Source: Austwickia chelonae NBRC 105200 (GTDB lineage: Bacteria; Actinomycetota; Actinomycetes; Actinomycetales; Dermatophilaceae). Taken from it: 64,000 nucleotides of DNA. Position 1 is the first letter of the stretch; each line of letters starts with the position of its first letter. The notes under the pieces are model-generated. The model did not search any database, was not told where the DNA came from, and saw only the letters and a program-made list of their open reading frames with translations. The translations under genes were made by a program, and so were the position numbers. This document shows positions 8,837 to 17,467 of the stretch, piece after piece. The stretch spans positions 682,001 to 746,000 of the forward strand of contig NZ_BAGZ01000005.1 in assembly GCF_000298175.1 (NCBI RefSeq), in the 5' to 3' direction.

Positions 8837-10867
8837 TCAGAAGTCAACGACCCCGACCCGGACGGACACCAGATCCGACTCTGCCCGGGCTCCCCGGACC
8901 GCCCGGGCAGCATGCAGACCTCGGGCGACCTGTATGCCGAGCTCGTGTGGGGCACGCAAGAGCAGATGGACATCGTCGCTGTCCGGTACCGGAAGCGGTC
9001 CCAGCCGTTCGACCTCCGACGGAAGACGAGCGATCTCGACTAGGTCGGACACAGCTCGACGTCGTCCCCTCAAGGAAGCCACCCAGGCGGTGGGCGGCAG
9101 GTGCAGCTCAGCGCGCTCGGCCAGCTCCCGGCCGGCGAACCACTCCGGCGCCCACCGTGCCAAGGCCTCCACCGCGGGCACGGCCGACGTCTCGGGTACC
9201 CCGGCCAGAACCACTCGGCCGCCCGGGCCGGCCAGACAGGCAGCCCCCATCCATCGGCGCAGGGCCTCTTCGCCCGCGTCGAGCACCGGACGGTCCAGAC
9301 TTGCCCAGGCGTCGAGCAGGAGCACCGCCGCGTAACCCAGATCGGCGCGCGGTTCTGCTCCGGGAGTGGCCACCACCACTGCCGGCCGTGCCTCGACGGA
9401 CCCCACCAGCGAGCCCGCCCTGGAGTACAGCACCGGCACCCCGGGGAAGGCCCGGCCCAGTTCCTCCACCGTCCGTTGGGCGCCCATCACCCGGATCCGC
9501 AACCGGAACGCTCCGCACAGCACACAGCAGAAATCCGCCGCGGACCGCCCGCACCATCGGCAGCTCGCCACCGACGCGCCTTCCTGCCAACTCAACGGGC
9601 CGGAGCACTCCGGACATCGAGCCGGCGCCCGGCACCGTTCACAGGACAGCGCCGGAATATATCCCCGTCGAGGCACCTGCACCAGCACCGGCCCCGTCTC
9701 CAGGGCTGCTCGGGCCGCCCGCCAGGCGATCCCGGGCAGATGGGCGCGTGCAGCAGGCCCGTCGCGTTCCTCGTCCAGTCCTTCGCCGGCGATGCGCACC
9801 TTGGGTGCCGCGACCCGACGCTCCTCTCGGCCTGCCAGGACGTCCTTCAACCGCCCCTGCTCGACCAGGGCCTGTACCGCAGCGGTACGGGTCACTCCGC
9901 CGACCAGGACCGAGGCCCCGGCCAGTTCGGCCTGAGCCAGCAGGATCTGGCGGACGTGAGGATACGGAGATCTCTTCTCCACATGGTTGCTGTCCCCGTC
10001 GTCCCACCAAGCCACCAGGCCGAGGTCCGCGACCGGGGCGAAAGCCGCGGCCTTCGTCCCCACCACGACCCGGACGTACCCGCGCAGGATCTTCAACCAT
10101 GCGCGGTACCGGGCCTCCGGTCCGGAAGCCGCGGTGAGCACCACGTGACGGCCCGTCCCCAGTAACCGGGTCAGTTCTCGGTCCACCAGTTCCACGTCCC
10201 GACCGTTCGGGAGGACGATCAGTGCGCCGCGTCCCCCGGTGAAGGCCGCCCGAGCGGCCTCGGCCAGAGCCGCAGGCCAGTCGAGCGTCGGATCGTGGCG
10301 GGTCGTGGCGGTCCAGGCCGCAGAAGCGTCCTCCCCGCTGGCCAGCCTGCGCAGCAAGGTCTCACCGGCCGGATAGATCGACCATGCCGATCGTTCCGGC
10401 GCGGGAGGAGGTTCAGTCAGGCTCTCGGGTGCGCGCAACTGTTTCTCGGCCCGGGCGTGTCGAGGGGGAACCGCGAGCCGGGCGACATCGGCGAGAGTCC
10501 CCGCCTGTTCGTCGGCGATCCGGCGTGACAGCCGGGCCAGCTGACCGGTCAGAACCGTTTCCGGGCTCACCACCCTGCGGAGCGGGGACAGACGTCCCTC
10601 GTACTCGGGGCGGGACCGCCGCTCCAGCAGATATCCGTTCGTCTCGCGGCGCGAGAAGAGCACCTTCACCCGGACGCCGGGTTGGGCGGCTTGATCCAGT
10701 TCGGCGGGAATCGCGTACTCGAACCCCCTGTCCAGGTGGGGCAACGGAAGGTCCAGAGCCACCACGGCGACCGGGTCCTCCTCGGCCAGCGGGATGTCGT
10801 TGTGCACCAGTACCGGTGACCGGAGCTCGTCCAGTGGGATCAGGGCCTCGTCCACTGCTCCCCACAT
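8837..10867 (-). CDS. priA: Primosomal protein N' (PriA), helicase-motif-deficient actinobacterial form
   Basis: The 676-residue protein has the PriA N-terminal DNA-binding part (VVALDLPLPHLDRGFEYAIP) and the paired-zinc cysteine cluster CERCRAPARCPECSG...CRWCG...CVLCG near 415-460. The ATPase core is degenerate. The expected GSGKT loop is replaced by WTATTRHDPTL, and the DEEH box by WWDDGDSNH. This loss is known for actinobacterial PriA, which is thought to act as a loader without helicase activity. The ATG at 10867 has GAGGGG almost adjacent; a start slightly further downstream cannot be excluded. It lies downstream of metK. Confidence 0.9.
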   Translation of the reverse strand: MWGAVDEALIPLDELRSPVLVHNDIPLAEEDPVAVVALDLPLPHLDRGFEYAIPAELDQAAQPGVRVKVLFSRRETNGYLLERRSRPEYEGRLSPLRRVVSPETVLTGQLARLSRRIADEQAGTLADVARLAVPPRHARAEKQLRAPESLTEPPPAPERSAWSIYPAGETLLRRLASGEDASAAWTATTRHDPTLDWPAALAEAARAAFTGGRGALIVLPNGRDVELVDRELTRLLGTGRHVVLTAASGPEARYRAWLKILRGYVRVVVGTKAAAFAPVADLGLVAWWDDGDSNHVEKRSPYPHVRQILLAQAELAGASVLVGGVTRTAAVQALVEQGRLKDVLAGREERRVAAPKVRIAGEGLDEERDGPAARAHLPGIAWRAARAALETGPVLVQVPRRGYIPALSCERCRAPARCPECSGPLSWQEGASVASCRWCGRSAADFCCVLCGAFRLRIRVMGAQRTVEELGRAFPGVPVLYSRAGSLVGSVEARPAVVVATPGAEPRADLGYAAVLLLDAWASLDRPVLDAGEEALRRWMGAACLAGPGGRVVLAGVPETSAVPAVEALARWAPEWFAGRELAERAELHLPPTAWVASLRGRRRAVSDLVEIARLPSEVERLGPLPVPDSDDVHLLLRAPHELGIQVARGLHAARAVRGARAESDLVSVRVGVVDF

Positions 10868-11036
10868 CCCCTCGTGGTCACTCTGCCCGACGACGGTATT
10901 GCGTCCGTCCCCGTGGCCTGGTCCCTGCCCATGAAGGATGTTCTACCGCATCCACCCGACAGGCCAGAGGACCGCCGGACCGGTATCCCCGGATGTCCGA
11001 CGGCCCCCTGACCCGAATCGGGGCTACGACCTCGAC

Positions 11037-12251
11037 TCAGCCGATCGCGCGGCGAAGCTCCTCGACCCGGTCGGTCTTCTCCCAGGTGAAAGCATTCGTC
11101 ACATCCGGCACGGAGGTGCGTCCGAAGTGCCCGTAGGCCGCGGTGGGCCGGTAGATGGGCCGCAACAACTCCAGCTCCTCGATGATCGCGGCCGGACGCA
11201 GGTCGAAGACCTCGAGGATCGCTTTCTCCAGGACCTCGACCGGAACCTTCTCGGTGCCGAAGGTCTCCACGTACAGGCCGACCGGCTGGGCCTTCCCGAT
11301 CGCGTAGGCCACCTGAACCTCGCACCGGCGGGCCAGCTCGGCCGCCACCACGTTCTTGGCCACCCATCGGGTCGCATAAGCCGCGGAACGGTCAACCTTG
11401 CTCGGGTCCTTCCCGGAGAAGGCACCCCCACCGTGACGAGCTGTCCCGCCGTACGAGTCCACGATGATCTTGCGTCCGGTCAGACCGGCGTCTCCCATCG
11501 GACCGCCGATCTCGAAACGTCCGGTCGGGTTGATCAGGGTACGGGCCTCGGCGAAGTCCAGCTCGACCCCGGAGTCGGCCAACCCCTCCATGACCGGCTT
11601 GATGACATATTTCTCGACGTCCGGAGCCAACAGGGCATCCAGGCTGACGTCAGAAGCGTGCTGGCTGCTGACCACGATGGTGTCGACCCGAACCGGCCGG
11701 TCACCGTCGTAGGCGATGGTGACCTGGGTCTTGCCGTCCGGTCGCAGATAAGCCATCTGTCCCGACTTGCGCACCGCGGTGAGCCGCTCGGCCAGGCGGT
11801 GGGCCAGGAAGATCGGCAGGGGCATCAGCTCGGGAGTGTCGTCACAGGCGTAACCGAACATCAGCCCTTGATCGCCCGCGCCCTGCTTGTCCTTCGGGTC
11901 GATCCCGCCCGTACGGTTCTCGTAGGCGGTATTCACGCCCTGCGCGATATCGCTGCTCTGCTGGCCGATCGAGATCTCGACCCCGCAGGTGCGGCCGTCG
12001 AAGCCCTTGACAGAACTGTCGTACCCGATCCCGACGATGGTGTCCCGGACGAGTCGCGGGATGTCGACATATCCGGTGGTGTCGACCTCTCCGGCCACGT
12101 GCACCAGCCCAGTGGTCACCATCGTCTCGACAGCCACTCGCGCATAAGGATCCTGCTCCAGCATGGCGTCGAGGATGCTGTCCGAGATCTGGTCGCAGAT
12201 CTTGTCAGGGTGTCCTTCGGTGACGGACTCGGAGGTAAACAGGCGGGCCAC
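11037..12251 (-). CDS. metK: S-adenosylmethionine synthetase
   Basis: MetK makes S-adenosylmethionine from ATP and methionine. The GTG at 12251 ([17 protein letters not shown]) gives 404 residues, has AGGAGA six bases upstream and matches the family N-terminus. The longer frame from 12320 would run through the structured leader. Motifs include [28 protein letters not shown] (signature 1) and [16 protein letters not shown] (signature 2). A foldable leader (12280-12334) lies upstream. The gene sits between coaBC and priA on the same strand. Confidence 0.96.
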   Translation of the reverse strand: MARLFTSESVTEGHPDKICDQISDSILDAMLEQDPYARVAVETMVTTGLVHVAGEVDTTGYVDIPRLVRDTIVGIGYDSSVKGFDGRTCGVEISIGQQSSDIAQGVNTAYENRTGGIDPKDKQGAGDQGLMFGYACDDTPELMPLPIFLAHRLAERLTAVRKSGQMAYLRPDGKTQVTIAYDGDRPVRVDTIVVSSQHASDVSLDALLAPDVEKYVIKPVMEGLADSGVELDFAEARTLINPTGRFEIGGPMGDAGLTGRKIIVDSYGGTARHGGGAFSGKDPSKVDRSAAYATRWVAKNVVAAELARRCEVQVAYAIGKAQPVGLYVETFGTEKVPVEVLEKAILEVFDLRPAAIIEELELLRPIYRPTAAYGHFGRTSVPDVTNAFTWEKTDRVEELRRAIG

Positions 12252-12279
12252 GGGTTCTCCTAGCGGTGTGGCGATCGTT

Positions 12280-12334
12280 GATGCCGCGTCATGCGGCAGA
12301 AACCCTGTGTCAGGGAACACACAGTTTCTTCATC
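12280..12334 (-). promoter_or_regulatory. Foldable metK leader, possible operator or structured RNA
   Basis: On the minus strand a GAAAC-TGTGT arm pairs with ACACA-(GG)-GTTTC, followed by a TGCCGC/GCGGCA hairpin. GATG and CATC bracket both, giving a three-way-junction-like fold. A TAGGAT hexamer overlaps the 5' edge (12332-12337) and could be a -10 box. In that case the first repeat may be a DNA operator around the transcription start rather than an RNA. It does not match known SAM riboswitch consensus sequences as far as I can tell. Confidence 0.3.
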
Positions 12335-12382
12335 CTATCGGCGCTCGCTGCGGAGTACTGATGCCCCCGGGCCCGATCGGCT

Positions 12383-13705
12383 TCAGCGCCCCCGGCCCGG
12401 ACCCTCGAAGAATTCCTCCACCACGTCGAGCAGGGCGCACGCGGTATCGCGCTTGCTTCCACTGAGCTCCCGGACCGGCGTGTCGCATCCCTGTCGAAGG
12501 ATGGACACCGTCGTGTCGTCCTGGCCGAAGACGACATCCTGGCCGACCTCGTTGGCGACCAGCAGGTCGCATCCCTTCCTGGCCAACTTCCGCCGCGCCA
12601 GGTCGAGCACCGAACCCGACGGGTCCCCGGTCTCGGCAGCGAATCCCACGATCACCTGTTCCGATGCGCGATCCGAATGCTCACGTCGCTCGACCAGACC
12701 CGCCAGGATGTCGGGATTACGGATCAGCTCGATGGTCATCCCGGCCTCGGCCGCCGCGCCCTCGTGACTTTTCTTGATCTTGTGCCCGGCGCACTCCCGA
12801 GGCCGGAAATCTGCCACGGCCGCTGCCATGACGATCACGTCGGCACCCGGCGCAGCTGCGTCCACCGCAGCCTTCATCTCCAGCGCCGACTCCACCCGGA
12901 CCAGAGAGATCCTCCGCCGGCAAGAAGTCTCGTCAGGTGCGGGTATGTCGACATGCGCACTGATCAGGTCGACGGACGCGCCACGGCGAGCCGCCTCGAC
13001 CGCGATCGCATAACCCTGTTTGCCCGAACTCCGATTACCGATGAAACGCACCGGATCCACCGGCTCGCGAGTGCCTCCTGCCGTCACCACGACCCGTCGG
13101 CCGCGCCACAACTCGCCCGAAGCCTCCGTCGATGCCTCGACGACCCCGCCCCGCGCCAAGGCCGCCAACGTCTCACCAAGGATCGCCTCCGGGTCCGGGA
13201 GCCGCCCAGGCCCCGAATCCGCCCCGGTCAAACGCCCGCTGGCCGGCTCGACGACTGTCACCCCACGCGCGCGCAGCAGAGCCACATTCGCCTGAGTCGC
13301 AGCATGCAGCCACATCTCGGTGTGCATCGCCGGCGCCATCACCACCGGGCAACGAGCCGTCAACAACACATTGGTGAGCAGATCGTTCGCCAACCCGTGC
13401 GCGGCCCGGGCCAGCAGATCGGCAGTGGCCGGAGCCACCACCACCACATCGGCCTCCTGGCCGACCCGCACATGCCGGACCTCGTCGACCCCGTCGAAGA
13501 CGGACGCGCTCACCGGGCGTCCGGAAAGTGCCTCCCAGGTCGGCGCACCGACGAAACGTAAGGCCGCCTCGGTCGGCACCACCGTCACGGCCGCGCCGCG
13601 TTCGGAGAACAGCCTCGACAACAGACAGGCCTTGTATGCGGCGATGCCGCCCCCGACACCCAGGACGACACGCAACGGACGTCCTGTTCCAGGAGCGGCA
13701 TTCAT
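12383..13705 (-). CDS. coaBC: Bifunctional phosphopantothenoylcysteine decarboxylase/phosphopantothenate-cysteine ligase
   Basis: CoaBC carries out two successive steps of coenzyme A synthesis. The 440 residues hold both domains. The N-terminal flavoprotein decarboxylase shows LGVGGGIAAYKA, VVVVAPATADLLARAAHGLANDLLT and VVMAPAMHTEMW. The C-terminal ligase starts near VVVTAGGTREPVDPVRFIGNRSSGKQGYAIA and ends with the VANEVG region. It follows rpoZ at 37 bases, in the conserved gmk-rpoZ-coaBC-metK order of actinobacteria. Confidence 0.95.
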   Translation of the reverse strand: MNAAPGTGRPLRVVLGVGGGIAAYKACLLSRLFSERGAAVTVVPTEAALRFVGAPTWEALSGRPVSASVFDGVDEVRHVRVGQEADVVVVAPATADLLARAAHGLANDLLTNVLLTARCPVVMAPAMHTEMWLHAATQANVALLRARGVTVVEPASGRLTGADSGPGRLPDPEAILGETLAALARGGVVEASTEASGELWRGRRVVVTAGGTREPVDPVRFIGNRSSGKQGYAIAVEAARRGASVDLISAHVDIPAPDETSCRRRISLVRVESALEMKAAVDAAAPGADVIVMAAAVADFRPRECAGHKIKKSHEGAAAEAGMTIELIRNPDILAGLVERREHSDRASEQVIVGFAAETGDPSGSVLDLARRKLARKGCDLLVANEVGQDVVFGQDDTTVSILRQGCDTPVRELSGSKRDTACALLDVVEEFFEGPGRGR

Positions 13706-13742
13706 CGTGATGTCTCGATAGCTCGGGCGCAGAGCCGCCCGG

Positions 13743-14006
13743 TCAGCCCTCGGTGGGGGTCGAGGTCAACTTACGACCGTTGATCTCACGCAGGGCCACC
13801 GACAAGGGCTTCTCGTGCACCTGGGTCTCGACCAGCGGCCCGACGTACTCGAGCAGGCCCTCGGAGAGCTGGCTGTAGTACGCATTGATCTGACGGGCGC
13901 GCTTCGCCGAGTAGATCACCAGGGCGTACTTGCTGTCGGCGACCTCCAGCAGGTCGTCGATAGGCGGGTTGGTGATGCCGATCGGGTTCGCGACGGTGCC
14001 GGACAA
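13743..14006 (-). CDS. rpoZ: DNA-directed RNA polymerase subunit omega
   Basis: The 87-residue omega subunit assists assembly of the RNA polymerase core. It shows the family pattern [31 protein letters not shown] and the C-terminal [10 protein letters not shown]. It lies between gmk and coaBC in the conserved order. A 6-bp hairpin with a UCCG loop (14054-14069) overlaps the upstream gmk stop and may tune transcription between gmk and rpoZ. Confidence 0.94.
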   Translation of the reverse strand: MSGTVANPIGITNPPIDDLLEVADSKYALVIYSAKRARQINAYYSQLSEGLLEYVGPLVETQVHEKPLSVALREINGRKLTSTPTEG

Positions 14007-14065
14007 GGAGATTCTCGTTTCGCTCGGGGACTCAGAAAACTGAACAGGAGAAGCTGACGCGGACG

Positions 14066-14656
14066 TCAGGGCTTCATCAAGTGTACGAGTTCTTCGGCCG
14101 CACGTCGTACGTCGTCGTTCACCACGACGACATCGAACTCGCTGGCTGCTTCCAATTCCACGCGGGCCGTGGCCAGACGTGCTTCCCGTTCGACCTCGGT
14201 CTCCGTGCCCCGCCCCAGGAGACGTTGCACCAACTCCTCCCAGCTGGGCGGAGCCAGGAAGACGAAGAGTGCCTCCGGCATCGATCTACGGACCTGCCTG
14301 GCCCCTTGGAGATCGATCTCCAACAACACCGGCCGGCCCTGGGCCAGGGCTGCCTCCACCGGGGCGCGAGGGGTGCCGTAACGGGCCAGGTTGTGCACGA
14401 CGGCCCACTCCAGCAGCTCACCACCGGCGATCATCTCGTCGAAACGTTCGTCGCTCACAAAGTAGTAATGCCGACCCTCGACCTCCCCGGGGCGCGGACG
14501 GCGTGTCGTCGCCGACACGGACATCCACACCTCGGGATGATGCTCGCGCACCCAGGCCGAGACGGTGCCCTTGCCCACTGCCGTAGGGCCGGCGAGGACA
14601 GCGGGCCGGAGTGAGCCGGGCCGGGTCGTGTCGACCCGGCCGGGCTCAGTGCTCAG
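14066..14656 (-). CDS. gmk: Guanylate kinase, apparent CTG start
   Basis: Gmk phosphorylates GMP to GDP. Family motifs are clear: [13 protein letters not shown] (P-loop), [16 protein letters not shown] (GMP site), [16 protein letters not shown] and [11 protein letters not shown]. The only GTG near the front is the valine inside the P-loop (14578), so it cannot be the true start. Reading upstream to the in-frame stop there is no ATG, GTG or TTG. A CTG at 14656, three bases after the mihF stop, gives 196 residues beginning (M)[14 protein letters not shown], a normal family length. Coupling to mihF translation is likely. A base error in the sequence is the alternative. Confidence 0.85.
   Translation of the reverse strand: MSTEPGRVDTTRPGSLRPAVLAGPTAVGKGTVSAWVREHHPEVWMSVSATTRRPRPGEVEGRHYYFVSDERFDEMIAGGELLEWAVVHNLARYGTPRAPVEAALAQGRPVLLEIDLQGARQVRRSMPEALFVFLAPPSWEELVQRLLGRGTETEVEREARLATARVELEAASEFDVVVVNDDVRRAAEELVHLMKP
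14613..14647 (-). repeat. 16-bp inverted repeat with 3-base loop inside the gmk 5' codons
   Basis: Two 16-base arms (14613-14628 and 14632-14647), with one mismatch and an ACA loop on the minus strand, form a very GC-rich hairpin. It starts 12 bases after the mihF stop. Its position fits a mihF terminator or attenuator, yet the gmk reading frame runs through it without a stop (residues 4-15). It could set the mihF:gmk ratio. Confidence 0.7.
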
Positions 14657-14659
14657 GGC

Positions 14660-14977
14660 TCAGCCCTGCTTGAAACGCTCGAGCAGAGCGGCGATCTGGT
14701 TCGCTCCCAGACCGCGCACCCGGCGGGTCTCGGAGATACCGATCTCCTCCATGATCTGGCGGGCCCGAACCCGGCCGACGCCGGGCATGGACTCCAGGAG
14801 GGAGGAAACCTTCATCTTGCCGATGACGTCATTGGTCTTGCCTTCCTTCACGACGTCAGCGAGAGATCCCTGCGAGTTCTTCAGCCTGTTCTTGACCGCA
14901 GCCCGCTCACGCCGCGCGGCTGCGGCCTTCTCGAGCGCTTCCGCGCGCTGCTCGGGGGTCAGCTGGGGTAGGGCCAC
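14660..14977 (-). CDS. mihF: Integration host factor, actinobacterial type (mIHF)
   Basis: This 105-residue basic nucleoid protein matches the actinobacterial integration host factor first described from mycobacteriophage L5 integration. It shows LTPEQRAEALEKAAAARRERA, a long charged helix, followed by VSSLLESMPGVGRVRARQIMEEIGI and SETRRVRGLGANQIAALLERF, the helix-two-turn-helix DNA-binding part. The GTG start has GAGGAGA before it. It bends DNA and aids integration and chromosome organisation. gmk follows after a hairpin. Confidence 0.93.
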   Translation of the reverse strand: MALPQLTPEQRAEALEKAAAARRERAAVKNRLKNSQGSLADVVKEGKTNDVIGKMKVSSLLESMPGVGRVRARQIMEEIGISETRRVRGLGANQIAALLERFKQG

Positions 14978-15068
14978 GGGTCTCTCCTCGAAGAAGCTGC
15001 CGATTGTCTGTCACGGGCCGCGCACCCCGGATACAGGCGCACGACCCAGACAGTCGTACACGCTTGCT

Positions 15069-15118
15069 ACCGGTGGTTTCTCGCGAAGCCCAGGGTTGAA
15101 CCTAGCGAAAGCACCGGT
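15069..15118. terminator. Imperfect stem-loop between the pyr operon end and mihF
   Basis: ACCGGTG (15069-15075) pairs with CACCGGT (15112-15118), extended by TTTC/GAAA and GC/GC after small interruptions. The apical part contains AGGGTTGAACCT. It lies about 75 bases beyond the last pyr operon gene, so it may terminate that transcript. It could also belong to the mihF promoter region. Confidence 0.4.
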
Positions 15119-15192
15119 CAGGTGCAACGGGACTCACCCTGCCGATCACCCCGGCATGAGAGCCTTCCTGCCCCGCCTCCGGACCTCCACCC

Positions 15193-15540
15193 TCACTGCT
15201 CCCGACTGGCCGCTATCGCCTGATGATGATGAATGACCTCATCGATGATGAACGCCAGGAACTTCTCGGCGAAGGCCGGGTCCAGACGCGATTCGACAGC
15301 GAGCCCGCGCAGCCTCGCGATCTGAGCCGTCTCACGGTCAGGATCCGCAGGTGGGAGGCCATGTTCGGCCTTCAACCGCCCTACCCGTTGAGTGCATTTG
15401 AAACGCTCCGCGAGCAAATGCACCAGAGCCGCATCGATATTGTCGATGCTCCCGCGGATCTCGACGAGTTCGGCCATCGCCGACGACCCCTCTGGGCCAT
15501 CCTGATCAGGGACTGTTGCCCCCGTTTCCTGACCTGTCAT
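15193..15540 (-). CDS. Chorismate mutase, AroQ type
   Basis: This protein of about 115 residues has the all-alpha AroQ pattern: LVEIRGSIDNIDAALVHLLAERF, a first helix with the conserved arginine and ID..D spacing, then VGRLKAEHGLPPADPDRE with the active-site lysine, and a C-terminal helix ending FIIDEVIHHHQA. It converts chorismate to prephenate for phenylalanine and tyrosine. The ATG at 15540 shares its A with the pyrF stop (TGATG), and GGAG lies 5 bases before. A later ATG at 15477 (MAELVEIR) also has a plausible GAGGGG. It is the last gene of the pyr operon, an unusual partner. Confidence 0.87.
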   Translation of the reverse strand: MTGQETGATVPDQDGPEGSSAMAELVEIRGSIDNIDAALVHLLAERFKCTQRVGRLKAEHGLPPADPDRETAQIARLRGLAVESRLDPAFAEKFLAFIIDEVIHHHQAIAASREQ

Positions 15541-16505
15541 CACAGCTCCAATACATGCGCCAATTGCTCCGCAGAAAGCCGAGCTCGCTCCCGAAGTGTC
15601 TCGATCTGCGGACCGACCGACAGGATCTCACGACTGCTCGAAGGCAGAACGTTCCCCACAGCAGCGCCGAACACCCGACGCAGATCGTCCGCGTCCGCGC
15701 CCTGCGCGCCGATCCCCGGGGCCAGAACGGGAGCATTCGCGGCGGCAAGATCGACGCCGAGCTCCTGCAGCGCATCCCCGACCGTCGCACCGATCACCAG
15801 ACCCACATGGCCCAGCACCCCTCGCCGCCCCGCCTCGGCATTGTCCGCCGCAGCACCGGAGACGACGCTTCCCGCCACCGAGGTCGCCGAAACCGCTCCC
15901 GACTCCTCGGGCTGCGCATCCCAGGCCCGGGCGTGCTGCACTCCCGGCCCCTCCGGATTCGAGGTCAACGCCAGGACGAAGACACCACGGCCCGCGTCCC
16001 GCGCAGCGTCCAGAGCCGGTCGCAAGGAACCGTACCCCAGATAGGGGCTCACCGTGATGGCGTCGGCGCCCAAGGGCCCGTCGGTCAGATACGCCTGGGC
16101 ATAACCGGCCATGGTCGAGCCGATGTCCCCCCGCTTGACGTCCAGGACGCTCAGGGTGTCCCCACCACGCAACTCCGCCAGGACCTTCTCCAACACGGCG
16201 ATCCCCGCCGACCCGTGCCTCTCGAAGAACGCCGACTGCGGTTTCACACAGGCCACGGCTCCGGAAAAGGCCTCCACACAGGTCATCGCGAAGCTCTCCA
16301 GCCCGGCAGGGTCGTCTGCCAACCCCCAGCTGTCCAGCAACGCCGGATGCGGGTCTATCCCCACGCACAGCGGACCGTACCTGTCCATCGACGCCCGGAG
16401 TCGCGCCCCGAACGAGCTCTCCGAACCCGCCATGGCATGCCTCTCGTCTCTCTGCGCCCCGCCACGATCCGAGCCCACCGGCCCACCCTGCCCTTCGCCG
16501 CTCAT
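15540..16505 (-). CDS. pyrF: Orotidine 5'-phosphate decarboxylase
   Basis: PyrF decarboxylates OMP to UMP, the last de novo step. The 321-residue protein is of the larger actinobacterial type. It shows GPLCVGIDPHPALL near the N-terminus, the catalytic LDVKRGDIGSTMAGYA block and the late LAPGIGAQGA phosphate-binding turn. The ATG overlaps the pyrD stop (ATGA), and the stop overlaps the chorismate mutase start. The first ~25 residues are not part of the conserved domain; the ATG at residue 25 is an alternative start. Confidence 0.94.
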   Translation of the reverse strand: MSGEGQGGPVGSDRGGAQRDERHAMAGSESSFGARLRASMDRYGPLCVGIDPHPALLDSWGLADDPAGLESFAMTCVEAFSGAVACVKPQSAFFERHGSAGIAVLEKVLAELRGGDTLSVLDVKRGDIGSTMAGYAQAYLTDGPLGADAITVSPYLGYGSLRPALDAARDAGRGVFVLALTSNPEGPGVQHARAWDAQPEESGAVSATSVAGSVVSGAAADNAEAGRRGVLGHVGLVIGATVGDALQELGVDLAAANAPVLAPGIGAQGADADDLRRVFGAAVGNVLPSSSREILSVGPQIETLRERARLSAEQLAHVLEL

Positions 16506-17467
16506 GCCACCGTCCGTTCGTGCGCGATCCCGACCACCTCGGCCAACGAGGTGAAACCCCTCTCCGCGATCAGAGCCCCCAACTCGTGACCGACCCGAAC
16601 CGGCGCCTGAGGATCATGGAAGATCGCCGTCCCGACCTGCACCGCGTCCGCACCGGCCGCGATGAGGCCCAAAGCATCGGCGCCCGAAGCGATCCCGCCG
16701 ACCCCGATGATCGGCGCAGCAGGGATCCGTCCCGACCGCATCGCCGCCCTCACCTGGTAGACAGCCCGTACGGCCACCGGACGCACCGCAGGGCCGGAGA
16801 GCCCTCCGGTGATCCCTCCCAGAACGGGACGCAACCGGTCGATGTCGATCTCCATGCCCAGGATCGTGTTGATCATCGTGAGCCCGTCGGCACCGGCTCC
16901 CAGCGCGGCCCCGGCGATCGACACCAGGTCGGTCACATCCGGACTGAGTTTCGCGAAAGTCGGAACCTCTGCGGGGAGCTCGGCCCGCACAGCCCGGACC
17001 ACCTCAGCCGTCGAAACCGGATCACAGGAGAACACCAACCCCCGATTGGCCACGTTCGGGCAGGAGATGTTGATCTCCACACCCACACAGGACGCGAAAG
17101 CCGTGCTCTCACGTAGCGTCCTCGTCACCGCAGCGAACTCAGCCGCGTCACCGCCTGCGACCGACACCAGGACCCGCGCCCCGACCGATGCCAGCCAGGG
17201 CAGGTCCTCGGCCACGAAGGCCTCGATCCCGGGACCCTGCAAGCCGATCGAATTGAGCATCCCCCCGCTGGTCTCCGCCATCCGGGGAGTCCCTCGACCC
17301 GACCGAGGAGCACCCATCACCGTCTTCGTGGTGAAAGCGCCCAGCTTCCCCAGGTCGAAGAAATGAGCCAGTTCACGGCCGTTCGCCGCGCAGCCCGAGG
17401 CCGTCATCACCGGGTTCGGCAACCGCATCCGCCCCCCGAGATCCACCTCAAGACACACCTGCGACAT
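16502..17467 (-). CDS. pyrD: Dihydroorotate dehydrogenase, class 1B catalytic subunit
   Basis: PyrD oxidises dihydroorotate to orotate with FMN. The class 1B form passes electrons to the PyrK iron-sulfur flavoprotein encoded just upstream. The ATG at 17467 overlaps the pyrK stop (TGATG) and gives 321 residues starting [20 protein letters not shown]. Motifs include NSIGLQGPGI, VEINISCPNV with the catalytic-cysteine region typical of 1B enzymes, FAKLSPDVTD, and IIGVGGIASGADALGLIAAGADAVQVGTA for phosphate binding. Confidence 0.95.
   Translation of the reverse strand: MSQVCLEVDLGGRMRLPNPVMTASGCAANGRELAHFFDLGKLGAFTTKTVMGAPRSGRGTPRMAETSGGMLNSIGLQGPGIEAFVAEDLPWLASVGARVLVSVAGGDAAEFAAVTRTLRESTAFASCVGVEINISCPNVANRGLVFSCDPVSTAEVVRAVRAELPAEVPTFAKLSPDVTDLVSIAGAALGAGADGLTMINTILGMEIDIDRLRPVLGGITGGLSGPAVRPVAVRAVYQVRAAMRSGRIPAAPIIGVGGIASGADALGLIAAGADAVQVGTAIFHDPQAPVRVGHELGALIAERGFTSLAEVVGIAHERTVA

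Noticed and set aside
14066-14578. Gmk starting at the GTG at 14578
   Set aside because: This would cut through the P-loop and remove the first strand of the fold, giving an inactive kinase.
15085-15118. tRNA-like T-arm (GGTTCAACCC on the minus strand)
   Set aside because: No acceptor stem, D-arm or anticodon arm could be drawn around it; it is better read as part of a stem-loop.
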